Shown here: one piece after another, positions 24,160-32,507 of the stretch
Layout: each line of letters opens with the position of its first letter
How positions within the stretch are numbered: position 1 is the first letter of the stretch
Source of the DNA: Nostocales cyanobacterium Centralia_MAG_434
Lineage (GTDB): Bacteria; Cyanobacteriota; Cyanobacteriia; Cyanobacteriales; Nostocaceae
Direction: 5' to 3'
Assembly: GCA_021324415.1 (NCBI GenBank)
Contig: JAJPJF010000522.1
Location: forward strand, 1-41,307
Length of the DNA: 41,307 bases
Translations under genes and position numbers: made by a program
Notes under the pieces: model-generated
Database searches by the model: none
What the model was told of the DNA's origin: nothing
Seen by the model: only the letters and a program-made list of their open reading frames with translations

Positions 24160-24327
24160 CTACCACATCTCTGCTGCACCTTTTTTGTAAGGCTCACCTG
24201 TAAAGGGCTGTACACCAATCGTGGGGTAAGCATCATCAGTTGGACCAAAAATCCGCATTGCAGCTTCAGAAATATATTGGATCATTCCGGCTAGCATGTT
24301 AGAAATAGCCATCATATCAAACTCCAT
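24160..24327 (-). CDS. Small conserved-looking protein, 55 aa, function unknown
   Basis: An ATG at 24325-24327 opens a 55-residue frame. The product starts MEFDMMAISNMLAGMIQYI, continues with SEAAMRIFGPTDDAYPTIG, and ends VQPFTGEPYKKGAAEMW. The first half is an amphipathic, Met-rich helix; the second half is a Pro/Gly-rich, folded-looking segment (FGPTDDAYP, QPFTGEPY) with little low complexity. A perfect terminator follows the stop codon and a purine-rich AAAGAGAA precedes the start, both supporting a real short transcript. I do not recognise a family. Its size and make-up would fit a small subunit or regulator of a larger complex, for example in photosynthetic membranes, but this is only a guess. 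Confidence 0.65.
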   Translation of the reverse strand: MEFDMMAISNMLAGMIQYISEAAMRIFGPTDDAYPTIGVQPFTGEPYKKGAAEMW

Positions 24328-24758
24328 TTCTCTTTATTTCTAGTTGCTTGATTTTGTGATATGTATCTACTTTAATTCTGATATTCCTGGCTAACTCTCA
24401 CTTGCAATATATTTATACTCTCCGCAATACTTATTGATAAGTGTTTGCAATACTTTTACTTGGAAAATGCTCAGCTTCTGTTTGTGATTATGATTGTAAA
24501 CTAATATGCTTGTCACTTACAGAATAAATCGTGGTGTCAATGGCCTGCAGTCCGCTCGTCTTTTTGTGCGCCTTGTTTAACCCAGCATTATTATAAATAA
24601 CAACTATTTAAAAATATTAAATATTTGATGAATCTTCTATTAATATCTTTGGAATCATCATACTTAAAAGCATTTTTTGAAATACTTCTGTTAGAAGTTG
24701 ACATTATTTTTGGTAAAAACTACCATAATAGTAAGTAATCTTGTAGGGGCGCTCTGTC
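24328..24758. other. Divergent promoter region between the 55-aa gene and pncB
   Basis: This 431-bp AT-rich region contains no protein frame that I can support. The left part should drive the small minus-strand gene; a TATAAAT sequence lies on the minus strand near 24412. The right end has the pncB promoter with the palindrome described separately. Confidence 0.5.
24698..24729 (+). promoter_or_regulatory. Putative pncB promoter with embedded palindrome (candidate NrtR operator)
   Basis: TTGACA (24698-24703) is followed 17 bases later by TACCAT, or 20 bases later by CATAAT, as possible -10 boxes. Between and overlapping these is the perfect palindrome TGGTA-AAAAC-TACCA (24711-24725). An operator placed between the -35 and -10 boxes would suit repression. 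The NrtR-type regulator gene in the same cluster makes it the natural candidate ligand. NrtR sites are palindromic, but I cannot check the cyanobacterial consensus here. Confidence 0.5.
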
Positions 24759-26162
24759 ATGACAACATTCCCTAGCTTGGATTTTGGAGATATAAGTAGT
24801 CCGCATTGGACTAATGGCCCAAAAAACCAAGAACTCACACTCTCGGCTGTTGATTACAGCCTACTGACAGACCTTTATGAGCTCACAATGGCAGCTTGTT
24901 ATGTGAGTGAAGGAGTAGAGAAACAAAAGGCAAGCTTCGAGTTATTTATCAGACATCTGCCAGAGGGATTTGGCTACATCATTGCCATGGGGTTGGCGCA
25001 AGCATTGGAATACTTAGAAAAATTCCGTTTTAGTCAATCTCAAATAGCAGCGTTACAAGCAACGGGAATTTTTGCAAATGCGAGTGATCGCTTTTGGTCT
25101 GTACTAACCGAGGGTGGTTTTACAGGTGATGTTTGGGCAGTTCCAGAGGGAACAGCAGTGTTTGCGTCTGAACCACTATTGCGAGTGGAAGCACAGCTTT
25201 GGCAAGCGCAACTGGTAGAAACTTATCTCCTTAATACTCTCAATTACCAAAGTTTGATTGCGACAAGGGCTGCTCGTATACGTGACGTGGCTGGAGAGCA
25301 AGCATCCTTGCTGGAATTTGGGACACGACGAGCATTCAGTCCCCAAGCATCTTTGTGGGCAGCACGGGCAGCTTTGGCCGCAGGTTTAGATGCTACATCA
25401 AATGTGTTAGCTGCATTACAACTAGGCGAAAAACCTAGTGGTACGATGGCGCATGCTCTGGTAATGGCTTTGTCAGCGATGGAAGGAAGTGAGGATCAAG
25501 CTTTTACAGCATTTCATCGCTGTTTTCCAGGTGCGTCTTTGTTGATTGATACTTACGATACAATTGCCGCCGCTCAACGGTTAGCGGAAAAAGTGAATTC
25601 AGGCGAAATGCATTTAGCTGGGGTCAGGTTAGACTCCGGGGATTTAGTGTCTCTATCAAAACAGGTGCGATCGCTACTTCCTAATGTGTCAATTTTTGCT
25701 AGTGGTGATTTGGATGAGAGAGAAATAGCGAGGCTAAAAGCCGCTGGGGCAGAAATTGATGGTTATGGGTTAGGAACACGCCTAGTTACAGGTTTACCTG
25801 TAAATGGAGTCTATAAGCTAGTGGAGGTTGATGGCATTCCAGTGATGAAACACTCTAGTGGCAAAGTGACTTATCCCGGACGCAAGCAGATTTTTCGCAC
25901 TTTTGCAGGAGGTAAGTTAACAGGAGACTCGTTGGGATTAGTAGGAGAAAGTCCACGTGCAACACAACCTTTATTACAGTTGTTGATGAAAGAGGGTAAA
26001 CGGGTACAACCACCAGAAACATTAGCAGAAATTCGCCGTCGGACCGCTGCATCAGTAGCAAGTTTGCCAACCCAGACGCGGCTTTTAGAGAATCCTGTAC
26101 TAGTGGAAGTGAAGATTTCTGACGAGCTGCAAGAGTTGACAAATAAGACGTGGAGGAGGTGA
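24759..26162 (+). CDS. pncB: Nicotinate phosphoribosyltransferase
   Basis: This 467-residue enzyme converts nicotinate and PRPP to nicotinate mononucleotide, the entry step of the Preiss-Handler NAD salvage route, in the cytoplasm. Recognisable segments are YSLLTDLYELTMAACY near the N-terminus, ASFELFIRHLPEGFGYIIAMGL, LLEFGTRRAFSPQASLWAARAA, SGTMAHALVMAL (with the catalytic-region His), LLIDTYDT and GVRLDSGDLVSLSKQVR with the PRPP-binding acidic residues. Length and motif order are typical of the long bacterial NAPRTase group. It heads a same-strand series with nadD, nrtR and nadE and has a promoter with an embedded palindrome. Confidence 0.95.
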   Translation: MTTFPSLDFGDISSPHWTNGPKNQELTLSAVDYSLLTDLYELTMAACYVSEGVEKQKASFELFIRHLPEGFGYIIAMGLAQALEYLEKFRFSQSQIAALQATGIFANASDRFWSVLTEGGFTGDVWAVPEGTAVFASEPLLRVEAQLWQAQLVETYLLNTLNYQSLIATRAARIRDVAGEQASLLEFGTRRAFSPQASLWAARAALAAGLDATSNVLAALQLGEKPSGTMAHALVMALSAMEGSEDQAFTAFHRCFPGASLLIDTYDTIAAAQRLAEKVNSGEMHLAGVRLDSGDLVSLSKQVRSLLPNVSIFASGDLDEREIARLKAAGAEIDGYGLGTRLVTGLPVNGVYKLVEVDGIPVMKHSSGKVTYPGRKQIFRTFAGGKLTGDSLGLVGESPRATQPLLQLLMKEGKRVQPPETLAEIRRRTAASVASLPTQTRLLENPVLVEVKISDELQELTNKTWRR

Positions 26163-26232
26163 GGGAGCCTGAAAAATGTGGGTTTTTTACAACAACCTCG
26201 CAAACAAGACAAGGGGAGCCAGCGCCGTGGGC

Positions 26233-26285
26233 GGGTCTCCCGACTTGAGGCGACTGGCGTGGACAAGGGGGACAAGGAGGACAAG
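26233..26285 (+). repeat. Composite repeat copy between pncB and nadD
   Basis: GGGTCTCCCGA, TTGAGG, GACTGGCGTGGAC and GGGGGACAAGGAGGACAAGG occur here in the same order as on the minus strand at 7182-7268. A partial relative (CACGCCAGTGAGGGTTTCCC) is near 36331-36350. The element lies in the 244-bp gap between pncB and nadD. Confidence 0.7.
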
Positions 26286-26302
26286 GAGAAAACTCTATAA
26301 TT

Positions 26303-26358
26303 ATGCCCGATGCCCGATGCCCGATGCCCGATGCCCGATGCCCGATGCCCGATGCCCC
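26303..26358 (+). repeat. Heptanucleotide tandem array, eight ATGCCCN units
   Basis: Seven exact ATGCCCG units are followed by one ATGCCCC unit, 56 bp in all, and then by CCATTCCTAACTCCTAACTC. The inverse form (GGGCATG units next to GAGTTAGGAAT) occurs at 40588-40620, and a two-unit version is near 13184. Such short tandemly repeated heptamers are well known in heterocystous cyanobacteria. Confidence 0.9.
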
Positions 26359-26406
26359 ATTTTCCATTCCTAACTCCTAACTCTTAATTCACACACCCCT
26401 ATCATC

Positions 26407-27003
26407 ATGAGAATTGCTTTATTTGGTACAAGTGCTGATCCACCCACTGCTGGACATCAAGCAATTATCCGCTGGTTGTCTGAGCATTATGATTGGGTGG
26501 CTGTGTGGGCGGCGAATAATCCATTTAAGTCGCATCAAACACCTTTAGAACATCGAGTGACAATGCTGCGCCTATTATTTACGGAAATAGATTCGCCACG
26601 GCACAATATTGAGTTGGCTCAGGAATTAAGTGCAATGAGGACGCTGGAAACAGTGGAGAAAGCAAAGGTGCACTGGAAAGAAGCTGATTTCACTGTGGTG
26701 ATTGGTTCTGATTTAGTAACTCAGCTACCACAGTGGTATCGCTTTAAAGATTTGTTGCAGCAGGTGCAATTGCTGGTGGTACAACGACCGGGATATGCAA
26801 TAGATGAGTTTAGCTTGGAGGAGATTCGTACGTTGGGAGGACGAATTGAAATCGCTGGCTTTACTGGTCCAGAAGTTTCTTCCACAGCGTATCGTAAAAA
26901 TGGAGATCCTGATGCTTTAACGCCTCCTGTAATTGCTTATATTCATAGAGAGCATTTGTACAAATGCCAGGACGCAACCCAAAAAAAATTTCAGCTTTGC
27001 TAA
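26407..27003 (+). CDS. nadD: Nicotinate-nucleotide adenylyltransferase
   Basis: This 198-residue nucleotidyltransferase transfers AMP from ATP to nicotinate mononucleotide, the second step of the salvage route and shared with de novo NAD synthesis. Its GTSADPPTAGHQ at 7-18 corresponds to the G-x-F-D-P-x-H-x-GH nucleotide-binding motif in an altered form. WAANNPFKSHQTPLEHRVTMLRL matches the NaMN-binding region. FTVVIGSDLVTQLPQWYRF and EVSSTAYRKNGD (variant of ISST-x-IR) complete the family pattern. It starts at an ATG with no clear ribosome binding site, 49 bp after the heptamer array. Its last 40 bases overlap the start of nrtR in another frame, so the two are likely translated in a coupled way. 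Confidence 0.92.
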   Translation: MRIALFGTSADPPTAGHQAIIRWLSEHYDWVAVWAANNPFKSHQTPLEHRVTMLRLLFTEIDSPRHNIELAQELSAMRTLETVEKAKVHWKEADFTVVIGSDLVTQLPQWYRFKDLLQQVQLLVVQRPGYAIDEFSLEEIRTLGGRIEIAGFTGPEVSSTAYRKNGDPDALTPPVIAYIHREHLYKCQDATQKKFQLC

Positions 27004-27710
27004 ATCAACAACCTTTAGCTGATTTCAAGGTTGGTGTTGATAATGTCATCTTTTCGGTAGATACCGCACAAAATCGGCTGCTAGTTTTATTAGTTATGCG
27101 ACAGCAGGAACCATTTTTAAATTGTTGGAGCCTGCCAGGAACTTTGGTGCGTGAAGGGGAATCCCTGGAGGATGCGGCATATCGCATCTTAGCAGAGAAG
27201 ATTCGCGTCAAAAATCTGTATTTGGAGCAATTGTATACTTTCGGTGGACCATCGCGTGATCCCAGGGAATGCGCTGCTAGTTATGGTATGCGTTATCTCT
27301 CAGTAAGTTACTTTGCTCTTGTACGATTTGAGGAAGCAGAATTAATTGCTGATAAAGTCACTGGAATAGCTTGGTATCCGGTCAAGCAAGTACCAAAATT
27401 AGCTTTTGATCATAGTGAAATTCTTACATATGGACATCGGCGGCTCAGAAACAAGTTGGAGTATAGCCCAGTGGCTTTTGACGTATTACCGGACATGTTT
27501 ACTTTAAATGATGTATATCAACTGTATACTACAGTTCTAGGAGAAAGTTTTTCTGATTATTCTAATTTTCGGGCGCGTCTATTAAAGTTGGGTTTTCTGT
27601 GCGATACCGGAATTAAGGTGTCTAGGGGTGCAGGTCGTCCAGCTAGTTTATATAAATTTGATGCAGAGGCTTTTGGTTTGTTGAAGGATAAACCTTTGGT
27701 CTTTATTTAA
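26964..27710 (+). CDS. nrtR: NrtR-type transcriptional regulator (Nudix-like domain plus winged helix)
   Basis: This 248-residue protein has an N-terminal Nudix-like domain (about 20-150) and a C-terminal winged-helix domain (about 160-245) with FTLNDVYQLYTTVLGESFSDYSNFRARLLKLGFL. The Nudix box is degenerate: where catalytic enzymes have R-E-U-x-E-E-x-G-U, this protein has R74-I-L-A-E-K-I-R-V, so two of the three catalytic glutamates are replaced. This is the pattern of NrtR regulators, which bind ADP-ribose or related NAD metabolites instead of hydrolysing them, and which repress NAD synthesis and salvage genes. It overlaps nadD by 40 bp and precedes nadE by about 120 bp. Self-regulation through the palindrome upstream of pncB is an inference. 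Confidence 0.87.
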   Translation: MPGRNPKKISALLNQQPLADFKVGVDNVIFSVDTAQNRLLVLLVMRQQEPFLNCWSLPGTLVREGESLEDAAYRILAEKIRVKNLYLEQLYTFGGPSRDPRECAASYGMRYLSVSYFALVRFEEAELIADKVTGIAWYPVKQVPKLAFDHSEILTYGHRRLRNKLEYSPVAFDVLPDMFTLNDVYQLYTTVLGESFSDYSNFRARLLKLGFLCDTGIKVSRGAGRPASLYKFDAEAFGLLKDKPLVFI

Positions 27711-27834
27711 CCTGAAAGTTGAAGACACACACATGTTAAAAGCCAAGTGTCTTTAGCCAAAAATTCCAAGACAAAAAAATTAACTACCCCATCTGTACTG
27801 TGAGGTCAGGTAAAGGTCACCCACGGAGGTTTTG

Positions 27835-29622
27835 ATGAAAATTGCGATCGCTCAACTGAATCCAACAATAGGTGATTTGCCAAAAAACGCTCAAAATATT
27901 TTAGCAGCAGCAAATCGTGCAGTGGCAAAAGGTGCCAGGTTATTGTTAACACCAGAACTGTCTTTGTGTGGTTATCCACCACGGGATTTATTATTAAACC
28001 CCGGTTTTGTTCAGGCTATGAATATAGCATTGCGAAAATTAGCAGAAGATTTGCCACCAGGGATAGCTGTTTTGGTTGGAACAGTTGAAGAAAATCTAAA
28101 AGCACATGTTACTGGCGGTAAAAGTTTATTTAATAGCATTGCGTTATTAGAGCGAGGCAATGTGCAGCGATTTTTTCATAAGCGACTTTTGCCTACTTAT
28201 GATGTATTTGATGAAAATCGCTACTTTGAAGCTGGTTTGCAAGCTAATTATTTCACGCTAGACAATCTCAATATTGGCGTTACTATTTGTGAAGATTTAT
28301 GGAATGACGAGGAATTTTGGGGTAAACGTAGTTACACAAACAATCCCATTGCCGACTTGGCAATTTTGGGTGTAGATGTGACTGTCAACTTGTCAGCGTC
28401 ACCTTACAGTTTTGGCAAACAACAGTTTCGAGAAGCAATGCTAAAGCATAGCGCAGTACGTTTTCACCAACCGATTTTGTATGCTAATCAAGTTGGGGGA
28501 AATGATGATTTGATTTTTGATGGCAGTAGTTTTGCTCTAAATCGTAAAGGTGAGGTTGTCTGTCGCCTGCAGGCTTTCGAAACAGATTTGCAGATAGTTG
28601 AATTTAATGAAATTCGGCAGGATGTACAGATAGGAACTGTTGCACCCCTATTCTCGTGTGAGGATGAGGAGATTTGGCATGCGTTGGTTTTAGGATTGCG
28701 CGACTATACACGTAAGTGTCGCTTTTCTAAAGTTGTACTAGGTTTAAGTGGTGGTGTAGATTCTTCGTTAGTGGCAGCGATCGCGACTGCAGCATTAGGT
28801 ATAGAAAATGTCCTCGGTGTCCTAATGCCTTCCCCTTATAGTTCTGAGCATTCTGTTAGCGACGCGCTAGCATTAGCAAAAAATCTCGGTATCAAAACAG
28901 TGACCTTGCCCATAGGGGAGTTAATGCAAGGCTATGACAAAACTTTAGCAGAGTTGTTTCAACAAACAGAGTCTGGACTGGCGGAGGAGAACATTCAATC
29001 CCGAATCAGGGGAAATTTATTGATGGCTATATCTAACAAATTCGGTCATTTGTTGTTGTCTACTGGCAATAAGTCAGAATTAGCTGTTGGTTACTGCACT
29101 CTCTACGGTGATATGAATGGTGGATTGTCAGTCATTGCTGACGTTCCTAAAACCCGTGTTTATTCTCTATGCAATTGGTTAAATCATCACTCTTCTCGGT
29201 CAGGAATCAAACCTCAATCTACTCCTAAGGAGATCATCCCGCAAAACGTGATCACTAAAGCCCCCAGTGCTGAACTCAAACCAGGTCAAGTTGACCAAGA
29301 CTCGCTACCGTCTTACGACATTTTAGACGATATCTTACAACGTCTTATTAACGACCATCAATCAGCAGCACAGATTGTTGCAGCTGGTCACGATCTAGTA
29401 GTGGTCAATCAAGTCATTCAGATGGTAGCACGCGCAGAATTCAAACGGAGACAAGCACCTCCGGGATTAAAGATCACTGATCGTGCCTTTGGTACTGGTT
29501 GGCGAATGCCCATCGCGAGTAACTGGACTACTACCAATACTACTTCTCAGGCTAAAAATCTTCCAACCCCTAGTTTGGTCAGAACAGAAAACAAGATGTC
29601 CCCTGACTTACTTAGCCCTTAA
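27835..29622 (+). CDS. nadE: Glutamine-dependent NAD+ synthetase
   Basis: This ~595-residue enzyme has two domains. The N-terminal nitrilase-like glutaminase carries the Glu41 (LTPELSLCGYPPRD), Lys115 (FHKRLLPTYDVFDE) and Cys151 (VTICEDLW) triad. The C-terminal ATP-pyrophosphatase synthetase carries the P-loop SGGVDSS at 304-310, followed by LLSTGNKSELAVGYCTLYGDMNGG and the ELKPGQVDQDSLPSYDILD segment. It turns deamido-NAD into NAD+ using glutamine ammonia. GGAGG lies 5 bases before the ATG at 27835, which I prefer to the TTG three bases earlier. After the usual FGTGWRMPI end, about 35 extra residues follow. Its 3' end overlaps the convergent sugar-permease gene by 11 bp. Confidence 0.95.
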   Translation: MKIAIAQLNPTIGDLPKNAQNILAAANRAVAKGARLLLTPELSLCGYPPRDLLLNPGFVQAMNIALRKLAEDLPPGIAVLVGTVEENLKAHVTGGKSLFNSIALLERGNVQRFFHKRLLPTYDVFDENRYFEAGLQANYFTLDNLNIGVTICEDLWNDEEFWGKRSYTNNPIADLAILGVDVTVNLSASPYSFGKQQFREAMLKHSAVRFHQPILYANQVGGNDDLIFDGSSFALNRKGEVVCRLQAFETDLQIVEFNEIRQDVQIGTVAPLFSCEDEEIWHALVLGLRDYTRKCRFSKVVLGLSGGVDSSLVAAIATAALGIENVLGVLMPSPYSSEHSVSDALALAKNLGIKTVTLPIGELMQGYDKTLAELFQQTESGLAEENIQSRIRGNLLMAISNKFGHLLLSTGNKSELAVGYCTLYGDMNGGLSVIADVPKTRVYSLCNWLNHHSSRSGIKPQSTPKEIIPQNVITKAPSAELKPGQVDQDSLPSYDILDDILQRLINDHQSAAQIVAAGHDLVVVNQVIQMVARAEFKRRQAPPGLKITDRAFGTGWRMPIASNWTTTNTTSQAKNLPTPSLVRTENKMSPDLLSP

Positions 29623-30442
29623 CGCCACTACTAGTTTCCGTAGGGACAATGTAGCGTTGTAAAAACAGGAATAAGATCAATACTGGAGCTATAGATATAA
29701 CTGAGCCAGCTGCAACGAGTCGCCAGTCTAAGGAAAAAGTTCCTGCAAGCTTCGCTACTCCCAAAGGAAGGGTGTATAAGTTTTCATCTTGAATCACAAT
29801 TAAAGGCCAGAGAAAGTCACTCCAAGAACCGATAAACTCAAAAATTGCCAGAGTTACTAGTGCTGGGCGAACGGATGGTAGCATGATGTACCACCACAAA
29901 CCTAATTCTGAACAACCATCCATGCGTGCTGCTTCTTCCATCTCCTTAGGAACACTGATAAAAGCTTGTCGTAACAAAAAAATGCCAAAAGCAGAGGCTA
30001 AGCTGGGAAGAATTATTCCTAAATAAGAATTTCTTAAACCTAGTTGAACTGTCAAAATATACAGCGGAATCATCACAATTTGGAAGGGAATCATAATCGT
30101 GGCGACAATCGCTATAAAAATCCAGTCTCTTCCTGGAAAGGATAGTCTTGCCAATGGGTAAGCAGCTAAAGCGCAAAAGATTAAGTTTAAACTGACAGTT
30201 AGTACTGCTATTAGCGTACTGTTGAACAAATACTGTCCAAAAGGTAAGGCGTGCCAAACAGAGAAAAAGTTGGCGAAGGTGGGTTGACTTGGTAATAACT
30301 GTGGCGGTGAATGAAAAATATTTTCTGTTGGTGATTTTAACGCTGTGCTAACCAGCCAAAATAGGGGGAACAGCGTCATAATTGCGATCGCGCTTAAGAG
30401 TCCGTATATCCACAATCGATTTTGGATTTTGATATGAGTCAT
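29612..30442 (-). CDS. ABC sugar transporter permease, MalG type
   Basis: This ~276-residue inner-membrane permease of carbohydrate ABC importers has six predicted helices. The EAA loop near residues 180-200 (EEAARMDGCSELGLWWYIMLPSVRPAL) contacts the ATPase. The DFLWPLIVIQDENLYTLPLG segment is typical of MalG-type subunits. I chose the ATG at 30442 (MTHIKIQNRL) because the 15 bases before it add only MWLMP; 30457 is also possible. A partner permease (MalF type), a binding protein or an ATPase gene would be expected, but none is visible in the window, so it is an orphan that probably works with subunits encoded elsewhere. It converges on nadE with an 11-bp overlap. Confidence 0.88.
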   Translation of the reverse strand: MTHIKIQNRLWIYGLLSAIAIMTLFPLFWLVSTALKSPTENIFHSPPQLLPSQPTFANFFSVWHALPFGQYLFNSTLIAVLTVSLNLIFCALAAYPLARLSFPGRDWIFIAIVATIMIPFQIVMIPLYILTVQLGLRNSYLGIILPSLASAFGIFLLRQAFISVPKEMEEAARMDGCSELGLWWYIMLPSVRPALVTLAIFEFIGSWSDFLWPLIVIQDENLYTLPLGVAKLAGTFSLDWRLVAAGSVISIAPVLILFLFLQRYIVPTETSSGVKG

Positions 30443-30531
30443 TGGCATAAGCCACATTCAAAGATTGAGTGCAAATTACAATGTATTTACCACAGGCAAT
30501 ATTACACAGCAATATACAGATAATGTAAATT

Positions 30532-31131
30532 TTACTTACCTATCACCTTCAGCCCTGTTTCTGTACAGATTTCTTGTAACTGTTGATCCCATGGTTCAAT
30601 GGGTAGTGTTTGCAAATAGGCAAATTCAAATACAATTCCTATAGTAGGCTTTTGGGACCACTCAGGGGAACTTAGCAAGCGATCATAATATCCTCCACCG
30701 TAACCTAAGCGATATCCTTGAGAATCGCAAGCAACACAAGGGACGAGAATTAAGTCTACCTCTTGTGGTCCTATGGTTGGGGCTTTAGGATGAGGTTCTT
30801 TGATACCATAAGGACCGATTTGGATACTATCGTTCGGTGTCCAGATATGCCAACAAAGAGAGTCATCGACACAGCGAGGATAACCCCATATTTTTGAGGG
30901 GTTTGCATTTGGCTTAATCTTGGTAAAAATATCTGTTAGTAGGGGGCTTAAATCAGGTTCTTGACGAAAGCTAAAATAAGCGAGTATTGTTTTTGCCTCC
31001 TGAAACAAGGTAGAGGTGACAAGCTGTGAGCAGATATGTGCGCTCTTTTCCCTCCACTCTAGTGTTGTCATTGATTGACGTATTTTCAGGAGCGATCGGC
31101 GTAGTGTTGTTTTTGTGATATGTTGCACCAT
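30532..31131 (-). CDS. 5-formyltetrahydrofolate cyclo-ligase
   Basis: From the ATG giving MVQHITKTTLRRSLLKIRQSM the protein has 199 residues, normal for the family. An upstream in-frame extension of 48 residues is hydrophobic and overlaps a terminator, so I reject it. Family motifs are the N-terminal K-x-x-LRR-x-L that binds the nucleotide, FSFRQEPDLSPLL, and DLILVPCVACDSQGYRLGYGGGYYDRLL, with the Gly-rich ATP-binding loop. The enzyme converts 5-formyl-THF to 5,10-methenyl-THF using ATP. It lies 90 bp upstream of the sugar permease on the same strand, with no obvious functional link. Confidence 0.93.
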   Translation of the reverse strand: MVQHITKTTLRRSLLKIRQSMTTLEWREKSAHICSQLVTSTLFQEAKTILAYFSFRQEPDLSPLLTDIFTKIKPNANPSKIWGYPRCVDDSLCWHIWTPNDSIQIGPYGIKEPHPKAPTIGPQEVDLILVPCVACDSQGYRLGYGGGYYDRLLSSPEWSQKPTIGIVFEFAYLQTLPIEPWDQQLQEICTETGLKVIGK

Positions 31132-31218
31132 TCTTAATGACTGTAGCGTGCGAATTTCCCATAATATATTTATAAATAAAGAATTAAAAAGAACGGAACT
31201 TAGCATCATCATCAGCAT

Positions 31219-31252
31219 AAAAAAAAAGCCCTCGGCTAAGAACCGAAGGCTT
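31219..31252 (-). terminator. Rho-independent terminator of the GDP-fucose genes
   Basis: AAGCC-c-TCGG (31226-31235) pairs with CCGA-a-GGCTT (31243-31252). On the minus strand it is followed by nine T residues. It lies about 110 bases after the fcl stop codon and ends the exopolysaccharide transcript before the folate gene. Confidence 0.85.
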
Positions 31253-31364
31253 AAATCTAGAGAATACACTCTCATCTTTAGTAGAATCCTCCAATAGTTA
31301 TTATGGAAGGCAATTATGAGGTTTTTATGAGGAAAAAGCCATTTCTGAGGGAATTTGAATGATT

Positions 31365-32348
31365 TTAAGCAGCGTTTTTACGCCACCACTCTATTGTGTT
31401 CTTTAACCCTTGCTTGAAGTCCACTTGAGCGGTAAAACCAAAGGCATGCTTAGCACGTTCAATATCCAAGCAACGCCGAGGTTGACCATTAGGCTTGTCA
31501 GTTTCCCAAACAATTTCGCCCTCAAACTCCATCAATTCACAAATCAGATGAATTAAGTCGTGGATAGAAATTTCATGACCCGTGCCTAAATTTACGGGTT
31601 CAGGGTCATTGTAGTATTGAGTGCCCATGACAATACCTCGTGCTGCATCTTCGGAATACAAAAACTCACGAGTAGGACTACCATCACCCCAAACATGAAT
31701 TTTTTTGTCTCCCTTGATCTGACAAGAGTGAACCTTACGAATTAAGGCGGGAATGACGTGGGAGCTTTTAGGATCAAAATTATCTTCCGGTCCGTACAAG
31801 TTTACTGGAAGCAAGTATATGCCATTAAAGCCGTATTGTTGGCGATATGCTTGCAATTGAACGAGAAGAGCTTTTTTAGCAATTCCGTAAGGGGCATTGG
31901 TTTCTTCAGGATAACCATTCCACAGGTCATCCTCTTTGAAGGGGACGGGGGTAAATTTGGGATAGGCGCAAATAGTTCCCACACAAACGAATTTCTCCAC
32001 TCCAGCTTCGTGGGCTGCATGAATCAACTGAGTGCCCATCATTAAGTTGTCATAGAATAACTCGGCAGGTTTGTCACGATTTAGACCAATACCACCGACA
32101 TGAGCTGCTAGATGAATGATAATATCTTGTTGATCAACTGCACGTTTGCAATTTTCGAGGACACGTAAATCACAGTCGCGCGATCGCGTAACTGTGATTT
32201 TCTCGCGTTCTGCCCCAGCCTTAGACAGCTGATCGATTACCTGACGCCCCAGAAAACCGGAGCCACCAGTGACGAGAATTCTTTTGTTGTTCAGTTCTAA
32301 GGCGTTCATCTGTTTCTGCTCCATATTTACTAGAACATCATTTGACAT
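31365..32348 (-). CDS. fcl: GDP-L-fucose synthase
   Basis: This 327-residue extended SDR has GGSGFLG at 28-34 (NADP binding), [14 protein letters not shown], and the catalytic Tyr154-x3-Lys158 in [37 protein letters not shown] is diagnostic of GDP-4-keto-6-deoxymannose epimerase/reductase. It makes GDP-L-fucose from the product of the gmd enzyme encoded directly upstream on the same strand. Met9 and Met14 are alternative starts; the latter trims the variable N-terminal tail. A strong terminator follows. GDP-fucose serves exopolysaccharide or heterocyst envelope polysaccharides in cyanobacteria. Confidence 0.94.
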   Translation of the reverse strand: MSNDVLVNMEQKQMNALELNNKRILVTGGSGFLGRQVIDQLSKAGAEREKITVTRSRDCDLRVLENCKRAVDQQDIIIHLAAHVGGIGLNRDKPAELFYDNLMMGTQLIHAAHEAGVEKFVCVGTICAYPKFTPVPFKEDDLWNGYPEETNAPYGIAKKALLVQLQAYRQQYGFNGIYLLPVNLYGPEDNFDPKSSHVIPALIRKVHSCQIKGDKKIHVWGDGSPTREFLYSEDAARGIVMGTQYYNDPEPVNLGTGHEISIHDLIHLICELMEFEGEIVWETDKPNGQPRRCLDIERAKHAFGFTAQVDFKQGLKNTIEWWRKNAA

Positions 32349-32507
32349 CGGTAAACATTTCCTGCTTCAACCAAGGCAGTCGGCTGCTACTTGTCCACAG
32401 GCGTTAAGTTCGGGGCGAGCCGACCCTACTACACTTATCATCTGGTGCATTTGCTACACAATGTTCAATGAATCAGGTACTAGGAGATTACTCCACGTTA
32501 CTCTTAC

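Noticed and set aside
26303-26358. Possible CRISPR array
   Set aside because: It is a direct 7-bp tandem repeat with no spacers, and no cas genes are in the window.
26176-26373. 65-codon frame through the heptamer array (CPMPDAR repeats)
   Set aside because: It is made only by repeat DNA between pncB and nadD and has no supported start.
31132-31275. Longer N-terminus for 5-formyl-THF cyclo-ligase
   Set aside because: It would run through the Rho-independent terminator and adds a hydrophobic stretch that is not part of the family.
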